Below are positions 17,306 to 24,677 of a stretch of DNA of 64,000 nt, in pieces. The notes beneath the pieces were generated by a model. The model was not told where the DNA came from and searched no databases. It saw only the letters and a program-made list of their open reading frames with translations. Origin of the DNA: Halopelagius longus (lineage in GTDB: Archaea > Halobacteriota > Halobacteria > Halobacteriales > Haloferacaceae). A program made the translations under genes and the position numbers. Every line of letters begins with the position of its first letter. Positions within the stretch are counted from its first letter, which is position 1. The stretch lies in the NCBI RefSeq assembly GCF_900100875.1, contig NZ_FNKQ01000004.1:1-64000 (forward strand), given 5' to 3'.

Positions 17306-18099
17306 GCCACGCCGACGAAGTCACCGACACCGGGGCGGCAAGCGACACCGGGACATCCAAAGTCCGCATCGAAAACGTCGACAAGCACTTCGGCCGCATC
17401 GTCGCCCTCGAAGACATCACACTCGACATCGGCGACGGGGAAATTCTGGCGATGGTCGGCGACAACGGCGCGGGGAAATCGACGCTGATGAAGGTGCTCT
17501 GTGGCGTCCACGAACCTACCAACGGCACTATCTACGTCGATGGGCAGGCCGTCTCGTTCTCGAATCCGGACGACGCTCGCAGGTACGGTATCGAGACAGT
17601 GTACCAAGACCTCGCGCTCATGGACGACTTGGACGTGGCGACGAACATCTACATGGACCAGTTCCCCACCCGGGGGTTCGGACCGCTCTCGATCGTCGAC
17701 TGGGACGAAACGTACCGAAAGGCCGAACGGCTCCTAGACGAACGGCTGGACCGCGACGATATCGACGCCCACACCGAGGTGGAGTTCCTCTCGGGCGGCG
17801 AACGGCAACTCGTCGCCATCGCTCGTGCACTCGCGTTCGACCCCGATCTCGTCATCCTCGACGAACCCACGAGCGCGCTCTCCGTCGAGGCGACCGAACT
17901 CGTCCACGAGACGGTCCGACAGCTGAGGGCAGAGGGGATAACCGTCGTTATCGTCAGCCACAGTCTCGACGAGATATTCGGGCTGGCCGACCGTATCGCC
18001 GTCCTCTATCAGGGTCGTCTCGTCGACGTCGCGGATCCTACGAAGGTGGACCGCGACGCGTTGGTCCACATGATGTCCACCGGTACCCGCCCCGAGTGA
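17302..18099 (+). CDS. Sugar ABC transporter ATP-binding protein, single nucleotide-binding domain (half-size RbsA/XylG-like)
   Basis: A 265-residue ATPase starting at a GTG that overlaps the permease stop. Walker A is GDNGAGKST with Lys59, the signature is LSGGERQLVAIA, Walker B is LVILDEPTSAL, and the H-loop is VIVSHSLDEIFG. Bacterial ribose/xylose-type importers usually use a ~500-residue duplicated ATPase. This one has a single domain and must act as a homodimer. It energises uptake through the upstream permease. It is convergent with the alpha-L-fucosidase gene, with 15 bp between the stops. Confidence 0.92.
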   Translation: MSHADEVTDTGAASDTGTSKVRIENVDKHFGRIVALEDITLDIGDGEILAMVGDNGAGKSTLMKVLCGVHEPTNGTIYVDGQAVSFSNPDDARRYGIETVYQDLALMDDLDVATNIYMDQFPTRGFGPLSIVDWDETYRKAERLLDERLDRDDIDAHTEVEFLSGGERQLVAIARALAFDPDLVILDEPTSALSVEATELVHETVRQLRAEGITVVIVSHSLDEIFGLADRIAVLYQGRLVDVADPTKVDRDALVHMMSTGTRPE

Positions 18100-18114
18100 G
18101 TGACGGTCGCAGCG

Positions 18115-19848
18115 CTATCGGTGCGCGGCGTCCGTCGGCGAGAGGTCGAAACCGGAGAGTTCGAACGTCACCGCGATGTTGCTCGGTCGCTCCCCCGTCG
18201 AGAGGCCGGGGACGTCGATCGTCAGATGTCCGTCGTCGTCCACGCTATGGGAGACGCGTCCGTACCCGAGGAGCGTCACCTCACCCTCCTTCGGCTTCCC
18301 GGACGAATCCTCATCCTCCGACTGCGTCGACGACGCACCCGAGGCGTTCTCGACCGCCGTCCCGGCGAGCGTGAGCGTGCCCGCCCCGGGCCACCCCATC
18401 ACGATGGCGTAGACGGAGTTAGTGTCGGGATCGCACGTGTATCGAACGTCGTCGGCGGTGTACACGATGTCCGAGACGAAGTCGCCGCCCTCCTCCAGTC
18501 GAGTGGGGCCCTCGCCGAACGCCTCCCACGGGCGCGTCCCGTAGATAGCATCGCCGTTCGTTTCGAGCCACTCGCCCACCGAGAGCAGTCGCTCGCGTTC
18601 GGCCTCCTCTATCGTCCCGTCCGGCCGGGGTCCGATGCTCAGGAGGAGTTGTCCGTTCTTGCTCACGATGTCGATGAGCGTGTGGAGGATGAACTCGGCG
18701 GAGTAGAACGTGCGACCCTCCACGTACCCCCACCCGCCCGTCTCGGCGACCGGCAGTTCCGCGGTCCACGCCTGCTCCTGTGCCGTCTTCGGCCGTCCCA
18801 TCTCGAAGTCCTCGACGCTCGCATCGAGGGGCAGCGAGTCGTCCTTGTTCGTGACGACGACGTCTCGGTCCTCCGCCGCGGCCCTGTTGTAGTGGAACGC
18901 CAGGAAGCGCTTGCGGTACGCCTCGGGCATCCAGTGGAGTCCCCAGTCGAACCACACGAGGTCCGGATCGTACTGCCCGACAGCCTCCACCAGTTTCGCG
19001 AACCACGTCTCGTGACGCAGTTCTTCGGGGAGATTCCCGTACATGACTCGGTCGGGGTACTCTTCCATCACCGACGGGTAGTTCTCGTACGCGGTCGAGA
19101 AGTAGCCCTCCTCGCCGCGCAGGTTGTACGAGTGGTGGAACGTGGTGAGGAACCGGAGCCCTTTATCTCGAATCGCAGAGGAGAGTTCGCCGACCAAGTC
19201 GCGTTTCGGTCCCCTGTCGCCGGCGTTCCACGGCGTTACCTTCGAGTCCCAGAGCGACCACCCGTCGTGGTGTTCGGCCGCCGGCCCGGCAAAGCATGCT
19301 CCCGCACGCTCGAACAGGTCCGCCCACTCGTCGGCGTCGAAGTTCTCGGCCGTGAACTCGGGGACAAACTTCTGGTACGGGTACGCGTCCGGTCGCTCGT
19401 ACGTGTCAACGTGGTGGTCGTGAATCCAATGGCCGTCGTTGTACATCTGCCGTGGGTACCACTCGTGACCGTACGCCGGGACCGAGTAGGGCCCCCAGTG
19501 ACAAAAGATGCCGAACTTTCCGTCGCGGAACCACTCCGGCGTCGGGTCGACATCTCCGAGCGACGCCCACGTGGGTTCGTACGGGCCTTCCTCGACGACG
19601 TGTCGTCCCCGCTCCGTTGTCTCGGCGACCGCCTCCTCGAACCCTGTCATCGTCTCGGGTGCCGATTCTCTACCGTCTTCTTTCTCTTTCCCGCTCGTTG
19701 CTCCGGCCGCGTCGACGCCGAGCAGCGATCCGAGGGTCAGCGCACCGCCACTTGCGAGGATCCCCCTGCGGGACAGTCCGGTCACGAGATCAGTCGTCTG
19801 CTGTGCGTCTCCGTCGTTCGAGTGAGATACTTCTCTCTCATCAGCCAT
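18115..19848 (-). CDS. Tat-exported alpha-L-fucosidase (GH29)
   Basis: A 577-residue secreted glycosidase. The Tat motif SRRGILASGG (Arg27-Arg28) is followed by a hydrophobic stretch ending near VDAAGA. GH29 landmarks follow: WFRDGKFGIFCHWGPYSVPA, YPRQMYNDG, the HHDGWSLWDSK histidines, GLRFLTTFHHSYN, and the nucleophile Asp301 in LVWFDWGLHW. A C-terminal beta-sandwich closes the protein. It should release alpha-L-fucose from glycans outside the cell. It is the last gene of a minus-strand group with an LLM oxidoreductase and a mutarotase, and it faces the sugar importer. Confidence 0.9.
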   Translation of the reverse strand: MADEREVSHSNDGDAQQTTDLVTGLSRRGILASGGALTLGSLLGVDAAGATSGKEKEDGRESAPETMTGFEEAVAETTERGRHVVEEGPYEPTWASLGDVDPTPEWFRDGKFGIFCHWGPYSVPAYGHEWYPRQMYNDGHWIHDHHVDTYERPDAYPYQKFVPEFTAENFDADEWADLFERAGACFAGPAAEHHDGWSLWDSKVTPWNAGDRGPKRDLVGELSSAIRDKGLRFLTTFHHSYNLRGEEGYFSTAYENYPSVMEEYPDRVMYGNLPEELRHETWFAKLVEAVGQYDPDLVWFDWGLHWMPEAYRKRFLAFHYNRAAAEDRDVVVTNKDDSLPLDASVEDFEMGRPKTAQEQAWTAELPVAETGGWGYVEGRTFYSAEFILHTLIDIVSKNGQLLLSIGPRPDGTIEEAERERLLSVGEWLETNGDAIYGTRPWEAFGEGPTRLEEGGDFVSDIVYTADDVRYTCDPDTNSVYAIVMGWPGAGTLTLAGTAVENASGASSTQSEDEDSSGKPKEGEVTLLGYGRVSHSVDDDGHLTIDVPGLSTGERPSNIAVTFELSGFDLSPTDAAHR

Positions 19849-19965
19849 GGGCTACCACGAATGACACTCTCACACACGGGTCAAAAACCTAACGTAGAAG
19901 ACAGATGGAAGTTAAGCGGTGTGAGAACGAGTCAGCCGAATTCGACGATGGGACGAAACTGACCG

Positions 19966-20964
19966 TTAGAACTGGGGGAGCACTTCGTCGCCGAACAGTT
20001 CCATCCCCGTCGTCTCGGGGAAGTCGAGGAACAGAAGTTGAAGTTTGCCGAATCCGAGGTCGCGAATCTCCGTTATCTGTTCTGCCACCTGCGCGGGCGT
20101 GCCGATGAGGAACCCTCCTTTCTCTCGTGCGTCCGCGGCGTCTTCGAGTTGATCGTCCATGTCGGACTCTTCGCCCCACGGCAGAGGGAATATCCGCTCT
20201 TCGTACTCGGCGATCTCGTCTTCGGTCTCGCGGACGAGGACGTGTCCGAGCCACGACCGTTCGACGTCGTCGGGGTCACGCCCCTCGGTTTCGAGGTACT
20301 CCTCGAACTTCCGTACCTTGAACTCGATTGGCTTTCCCCGAGCGCGTGCGCTGATCTCGACGTTCCACTCGTCGGCGTATTTCGCGATGAGTCGCAGCAT
20401 GCGCGGTCCGGCACCGCCGACGACGATGGGCGGGTGAGGATCGCTGACCGGTTTGGGTTCGTTCAGTGCGTTCTCTATCTGGAAGTGGTCACCGTGGAAC
20501 GAGGGATGATCCTCGGTGAACATCGCCTTCACTATCTGGATGGTCTCTTCTAACCAGTCGATACGCGTCCCGACGTCGGGGTAGTCGAACCCGTAGGCCG
20601 CGTGCTCCTCGTCGTGCCATCCTGCCCCGAGTCCGAGACGGAGTCGTCCCTCCGAGAGGATATCGAGTGTCGTCGCCATCTTCGCAAGGAGCGCCGGATT
20701 GCGATACGTGACGGAATTCACGAGCGAACCGATATCCACCTCGTCAGTCCGTTCGGCGAGAACACTGAGGAGCGTCCACACCTCGTACTCCTGCGCGTGG
20801 GGGCCGAGCATGAAGTGGTCGGGCGCCCAGAGTCCGTCGAGTCCCGCTTCGACGGCAGTATCCGCCCCGTCGAGGACGTCTGATCGTTTCAGTGTCTCCA
20901 CCAGAGGCGTATCCCGATGGACACCGTCTCCTGCGTAACACTGGATCATCCAGTCGAACTGCAT
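19966..20964 (-). CDS. LLM class oxidoreductase (luciferase-like, FMN- or F420-dependent)
   Basis: A 332-residue barrel enzyme of the bacterial luciferase superfamily. Typical pieces are DGLWAPDHF near residue 44, RLRLGLGAGWHDEEHAAYG near 108, PPIVVGGAGPRMLRLIAKYADEWNV near 180, and GTPAQVAEQITEIRDLGFGKLQL near the end. Haloarchaea make coenzyme F420, and many such proteins use it. It lies between the mutarotase and fucosidase genes on the same strand (gaps 89 and 117 bp), so a sugar-oxidation role is possible, but the substrate is unknown. Confidence 0.85.
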   Translation of the reverse strand: MQFDWMIQCYAGDGVHRDTPLVETLKRSDVLDGADTAVEAGLDGLWAPDHFMLGPHAQEYEVWTLLSVLAERTDEVDIGSLVNSVTYRNPALLAKMATTLDILSEGRLRLGLGAGWHDEEHAAYGFDYPDVGTRIDWLEETIQIVKAMFTEDHPSFHGDHFQIENALNEPKPVSDPHPPIVVGGAGPRMLRLIAKYADEWNVEISARARGKPIEFKVRKFEEYLETEGRDPDDVERSWLGHVLVRETEDEIAEYEERIFPLPWGEESDMDDQLEDAADAREKGGFLIGTPAQVAEQITEIRDLGFGKLQLLFLDFPETTGMELFGDEVLPQF

Positions 20965-21053
20965 ACGACTCTTCTAGTACGCGGCTAGATAATGCTTAGG
21001 GACGACTACACACGGTGGTCGCTGTGCCTCTGTATCAGCGACTTCGTTCGAGG

Positions 21054-21398
21054 TTACTCCCCGGGGCGAAACGACCAGAGTCGGTCCATGAACGGTATCT
21101 GCTCGTCTTCGGGGGCGTCGACGTTGACACCCTCTCGCTTGAATTGAGCGACGTGACGCTCCCACGCTTCGACATCAGAATCGTCCGTAACTGCGTCGAG
21201 ATACGTATCTAAATCCTCTGCTTCGAGAACGCAAACGGCCAAGTCGTCCCGAACGTACAGTTCGAACTCCGTGACGGTACCACGTTCCATCGCATCGGTC
21301 ACGCCGGCAGGTACGTCGTCGTGTGCGTCGATGTATTCCTGCTTGCGGTCGGGGTCGATGCGCTGGACGTAGACAGCGCGTTCGGTATCGCGTGCCAT
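21054..21398 (-). CDS. L-rhamnose mutarotase (RhaM) family protein
   Basis: A 114-residue protein of the length typical of RhaM (~104). It has the RIDPDRKQEYIDAHDDVPAG helix with the conserved Tyr and His, the GTVTEFELYVRDDLAVCVLEAED strands, and a C-terminal region ending FMDRLWSFRPGE, a variant of the family's ML.EVF.L. It should speed up interconversion of the alpha and beta anomers of a 6-deoxyhexose. Next to alpha-L-fucosidase it may act on L-fucose rather than rhamnose. It is the first gene of the minus-strand group. Confidence 0.82.
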   Translation of the reverse strand: MARDTERAVYVQRIDPDRKQEYIDAHDDVPAGVTDAMERGTVTEFELYVRDDLAVCVLEAEDLDTYLDAVTDDSDVEAWERHVAQFKREGVNVDAPEDEQIPFMDRLWSFRPGE

Positions 21399-21423
21399 AA
21401 TCCGGTCCTCTCGCTCCGCTCGG

Positions 21424-21729
21424 TTGAGCCTTTTCCCTGTTTACGTACAAGAGAACAAAGAGATAGTAGGTGAGTTAGACAGTATGGGGGTGAGATCAGT
21501 CAGTTCGTACCATGACTTCGAGCAGACCCCTAGGAACGAGGGATTACGGCGAATTATCACAGACTGTGACAGTTACGGCGATCTTGTGAAGGTAGTCGTC
21601 TTTGCAGAGAATGAGCAAGATACCCTCTCATTTCTTCACTGTCTGAATACGGCTTCGCACCGAGGGGTCGTGATCGCAGGCGACTCCTGCGGAGATGTTG
21701 GCAAACACAGGCGAGTGATCAATCTCTAA
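21424..21729 (+). pseudogene. Fragment of 3-dehydroquinate dehydratase type I (aroD), C-terminal half
   Basis: The frame reads VRSVSSYHDFEQTPRNEG, then YGDLVKVVVFAENEQDTLSF and NTASHRGVVIAGDSCGDVGK. This is the pattern of type I 3-dehydroquinate dehydratase (SSHDF.TP, the GDIVK Schiff-base lysine, and the AG.SMGE.GR.TR motif). The N-terminal half of the barrel is missing, the normally conserved SMGE has become SCGD, and the frame stops where the PLYGS...Y tail should follow. I take it as a decayed fragment of a shikimate-pathway gene. Composition is AT-rich compared with the sugar genes next to it. Confidence 0.65.
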
Positions 21730-21927
21730 ATAGAATCCGACCGAATAGATATCACATCTAATCGAAAAATGTTCGGGTAATATTTTATACTACCCTACGA
21801 TTTCGCAATCGTCCGAATAAGGTTATTTTCGGCGATATGCCGGCTAGGGCTGGGACTTCTCCACTACCATCCTCCTCGATATATTTCTCCCAGGTTCGAA
21901 ATTTATATGGCGAATTTAAACACTAGC

Positions 21928-22071
21928 ATGAAAATTACAAAGTTCGTCCTTGCCGCGACTACAGATAATCTCACGCGGGGGAAGACGCTCGAAGCCTCGT
22001 GGACCTCACCGAATCGCTCGGCAGAGGGAAACTACGAATCGTTTGACGATATGACGATTCTCCCTCTCTGA
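21928..22071 (+). pseudogene. Possible aroD N-terminal remnant (47 codons)
   Basis: A start codon 20-25 nt after a good TATA box (tttatatgg, about 21902-21910) opens a 47-codon frame beginning MKITKFVLAATTDNLTRGK. The LAATTDNL part resembles the LAASTDDL N terminus of haloarchaeal 3-dehydroquinate dehydratase. Soon after, the match continues better in another frame (VDLTESLGRGKLRIV), suggesting a frameshift. It lies downstream of the C-terminal fragment, so the two are not one simple broken gene. The call is tentative. Confidence 0.35.
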
Positions 22072-22135
22072 AGTCAGGCGCGTCGAGACCGATCGGGAGG
22101 ATTGGTCTCCAGATTGCAAGATGGTAGAGGAACAA

Positions 22136-22147
22136 AATCTATAAGAG
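22136..22147 (+). promoter_or_regulatory. TATA box for a leaderless transcript starting at the Trp leader peptide
   Basis: The stretch aaaatctataag is an archaeal TATA/BRE-like element centred near 22141. The ATG at 22170 lies ~28 nt downstream, exactly where transcription should begin. No comparable TATA box is seen closer to the TrpRS start at 22336, so the synthetase mRNA probably starts ~165 nt upstream with the leader peptide. Confidence 0.55.
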
Positions 22148-22169
22148 GTACAGCCCCATCGATGTCAAC

Positions 22170-22241
22170 ATGGTGTCCACTTCCCACGCCAATTGCTGGC
22201 GTTGGCACGCGTCTCGGGAAGTGGACAGTATCGCGGTTTAG
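22170..22241 (+). CDS. Putative 23-residue leader peptide with Trp-Arg-Trp upstream of TrpRS
   Basis: An ATG positioned for leaderless translation opens a 23-codon frame ending in TAG (22239-22241). Its centre reads ANCWRWHAS, with Trp codons at 22197-22199 and 22203-22205. Trp is the rarest amino acid, so two in 23 residues directly upstream of a tryptophanyl-tRNA synthetase gene are unlikely by chance. The frame overlaps a 12-bp perfect inverted repeat, and its tail (atc gcg gtt tag) is one arm of a second hairpin. This is the layout of a ribosome-mediated attenuator. Such control is known for an auxiliary TrpRS in Streptomyces; I know of no archaeal case. Confidence 0.6.
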   Translation: MVSTSHANCWRWHASREVDSIAV

Positions 22242-22305
22242 AGTCGGACGGGCTTAACCCGGCGGATTCGACCGCGATGCTCACTCGCTTTCTCGATCGC
22301 ATCGC
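22174..22305 (+). promoter_or_regulatory. Candidate attenuator: nested and mutually exclusive inverted repeats in the trpS leader
   Basis: Four pairings are visible. TGTCCACTTCCC (22174-22185) pairs perfectly with GGGAAGTGGACA (22216-22227). Inside it ACGCCA (22186-22191) pairs with TGGCGT (22197-22202), covering the first Trp codon. ATCGCGGT (22230-22237, end of the leader frame) pairs with ACCGCGAT (22271-22278). GCGATGC (22274-22280) pairs with GCATCGC (22299-22305). The last two share bases 22274-22278, so only one can form at a time. A ribosome reaching the leader stop would cover 22230-22237 and favour the last hairpin; one stalled at the Trp codons would leave the third free. No U-tract follows, so the output could be translational. 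Confidence 0.5.
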
Positions 22306-22335
22306 CTCCAAAGTGACTACGACCACCAAACGCAC

Positions 22336-23517
22336 ATGCCAGCAGAAGACGACTTCACCGTAACACCGTATGCCGTCGAAGGCGACATCGACTATGACCG
22401 ACTCCTCGACAAGTTCGGGGCTGATGCCCTCACTGACGAGCAGAAGGCGAAATTCCCCGACCCCGGCCATCCGCTCGTACGCCGTAACATATTCTATGCA
22501 GAGCGAGACGTAGACCCGTTCCTCGACGCCGCCAACGACGGTAAAACGCATTCCATCGTGACGGGGCGTGGTCCTTCAGGGCCGATGCACATCGGTCACA
22601 TCTTCCCGTTTTACTTCGCTAAGTATCTGCAAGACCAGACTGGAACGCTCGTCTACATCCCGTTCTCCGACGACGAGAAGTACTTCCTCAAAGACGAGTC
22701 GCTGGGCGAAATTAGCGACTACACCCGCGAGAACCTCTTTGATATTCTCGCAGTCGGGTTCGACCCCGAACGAACCCGAATCATCGTAGACACAGCCGAC
22801 GCTGACGTTGTGTACCCGTTAGCAGTAGCATTTGCCAAAGAGGTGACTCAATCGACGGTGGACTCAACGTACGGAGAACCCGAGAATATCGGCCTCTCGT
22901 TCTACCCCGCTGTCCAAGCCGCACACCTCCTCTTACCCCAACTTGTGGAGGGTCGCCATCCGACGCTCGTACCGATTGCGGTCGACCAAGACCCCCACGT
23001 TCGAGTCTGTCGGGACATCGCCGCCAAGGAACGGTACGATGTGGCCAAGCCCGGTGCCTTGCTCTCGAAGTTTCTCCCGAGTCTCGAAGGGCCGGGGAAG
23101 ATGAGTACGTCCGACGATGCACCGAGTATCCATCTCTCAGACGACCGGGAAGCGGTCTTCGACAAAATCCGCACCCACGCTTATTCCGGTGGCCAAACTA
23201 GTCGAGAAGAACATCGAGAACAGGGAGGGAACCCAGAGGTAGACGTCTCGTATCAGTTCTTGTATTACTTCTTTGAAGAACGTGATGAGCGGGTAGAACA
23301 ACTTGCACGCGAGTATCGAACGGGGTCGCTCCTAAGTGGAGAACTCAAGGAGATGGCGGCGGAGAATATTGCGACCTTCCTCGAAGCACATCAAGAGCGT
23401 CGTCGGGCACTCGGTTCGCTCGAAGACGAGTTGGAACAGTTCCGCTTGACAGAGAGTGAGCGACAGGCTGCGCGGCGGCGCACAGGCTACCTCGAGAGTT
23501 CTCTGGTTCAAAGATAG
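22336..23517 (+). CDS. trpS: Tryptophanyl-tRNA synthetase (archaeal/eukaryal type)
   Basis: A 393-residue class I aminoacyl-tRNA synthetase that charges tRNA-Trp. The HIGH motif appears as GPMHIGHIFPFYFAKYLQ (His85-His88), followed by YIPFSDDEKYF, YPAVQAAHLLLPQL and VDQDPHVRVCRDIA, and the KMSKS-type loop is KMSTS (Lys255-Ser259). Many haloarchaea carry two TrpRS genes. Location in an accessory region beside aroD debris and the Trp-containing leader suggests this is an auxiliary, regulated copy. No Shine-Dalgarno precedes the ATG, so reinitiation or coupling after the leader is possible. The next gene follows after 137 bp and is unrelated. Confidence 0.92.
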   Translation: MPAEDDFTVTPYAVEGDIDYDRLLDKFGADALTDEQKAKFPDPGHPLVRRNIFYAERDVDPFLDAANDGKTHSIVTGRGPSGPMHIGHIFPFYFAKYLQDQTGTLVYIPFSDDEKYFLKDESLGEISDYTRENLFDILAVGFDPERTRIIVDTADADVVYPLAVAFAKEVTQSTVDSTYGEPENIGLSFYPAVQAAHLLLPQLVEGRHPTLVPIAVDQDPHVRVCRDIAAKERYDVAKPGALLSKFLPSLEGPGKMSTSDDAPSIHLSDDREAVFDKIRTHAYSGGQTSREEHREQGGNPEVDVSYQFLYYFFEERDERVEQLAREYRTGSLLSGELKEMAAENIATFLEAHQERRRALGSLEDELEQFRLTESERQAARRRTGYLESSLVQR

Positions 23518-23654
23518 AGAAACTCACTCGACGATCAACGTACAACGTTCGCACGCGCTACTCTCGTCTCGCCATCGGAACAGTATCGAGGGCGTTGTCG
23601 GCGAAACGCTCGCCAGACCAAAGAGTGAACCCCATAGGTATCTTCAGTCTAATT

Positions 23655-24677
23655 GTGAAAGCTTACGGAGTTCAGGAGTCCTCGAGTGACTACTCTGGAA
23701 TCGTCGAAGTAGAACGCGAACGCCCCGAACCGGCGGCTGACGAAGCGCTCGTCGAAATTCGAGCTACCTCTTTGAACTACCGCGACCTGGCGATTGCCGA
23801 CGAGGACCTCACATACCCCGGTACCGAACTGCCAGTCGTCCCACTTTCTGACGGGGCCGGCGAGGTTACTGCAGTCGGCGAGAACGTACAGCGCCTTTCG
23901 AAGGGCGACCGGGTTGCGACTCCTTTTGCGCCTGACTGGGTCGACGGCCCGGTCGCGTCCGAGAAGATCGCACGGACAACCGGCGGCAACGTCGATGGGG
24001 CCTTAGCGGAGTACGTGACGTTCCCGGCCGATAGTCTAGCAGTGCTTCCTGACAACCTCTCGTACGAACAGGGAGCAACGCTGTCTTGCGCTGGATTAAC
24101 TGCGTGGCGCGAGCTCCACGAAGAGGGCGATTTAACTGCCGACGAGACGGTTTTAGTCCTGGGTACCGGCGGCGTCTCCATGTTCGCGCTGCAGTTCGCG
24201 ACGATGCAAGGCGCTGATGTTTTTGTCACCTCCTCGAGCGACGAGAAATTAGAACGTGCCCGCGAACTTGGCGCGACGTGGACACTCAATTACGAGGAGA
24301 CGCCCGAGTGGGGCGAGGCCGTTCAAGAAGAGACCGGCGGCGTCGATCACGTCGTCGAGGTTGGTGGCCCCGGAACCCTTCAGAAGTCGCTGGAAGCGAC
24401 CGGTTTCGACGGCCACGTCCACCTCATTGGCGTCCTCTCCGGCCCGGAGGGGCAGGTCCATCCCAGCCAGATTCTGCTGAATGGCCTCACCGTCGAGGGC
24501 TCGATGGGCGTTGGCAGTCGCGCGATGTTCGACCGTATGAACAGTGCGATCGAAGCTGCGGATCTCGAGCCGGTTGTCGACCGGACTTTCGGCTTCGAGC
24601 CAGAAGATGTCCGCGAGGCCTATCGATACGTTGAAGATGGCAAACACCAGGGCAAGGTCGTCATTTCGGTCGAGTGA
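23655..24677 (+). CDS. MDR superfamily NAD(P)H oxidoreductase, quinone-reductase-like, without zinc ligands
   Basis: A 340-residue medium-chain dehydrogenase/reductase. I place the start at the GTG of VKAYGVQESS (23655), because the frame upstream lacks family character. The substrate domain includes TSLNYRDLAIADEDL and PLSDGAGEVTAVGENVQRLSKGDRV. The Rossmann motif is VLVLGTGGVSMFALQFATMQGA. The catalytic Cys and the structural four-Cys lobe of zinc alcohol dehydrogenases are absent, which places it with QOR/NAD(P)-dependent enzymes. The substrate is unknown and neighbours give no clue. Confidence 0.85.
   Translation: MKAYGVQESSSDYSGIVEVERERPEPAADEALVEIRATSLNYRDLAIADEDLTYPGTELPVVPLSDGAGEVTAVGENVQRLSKGDRVATPFAPDWVDGPVASEKIARTTGGNVDGALAEYVTFPADSLAVLPDNLSYEQGATLSCAGLTAWRELHEEGDLTADETVLVLGTGGVSMFALQFATMQGADVFVTSSSDEKLERARELGATWTLNYEETPEWGEAVQEETGGVDHVVEVGGPGTLQKSLEATGFDGHVHLIGVLSGPEGQVHPSQILLNGLTVEGSMGVGSRAMFDRMNSAIEAADLEPVVDRTFGFEPEDVREAYRYVEDGKHQGKVVISVE

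Noticed and set aside
18100-19962. 620-codon plus-strand open frame opposite the alpha-L-fucosidase
   Set aside because: Composition rich in Arg and Val with no motif; the GH29 frame on the other strand has all catalytic motifs.
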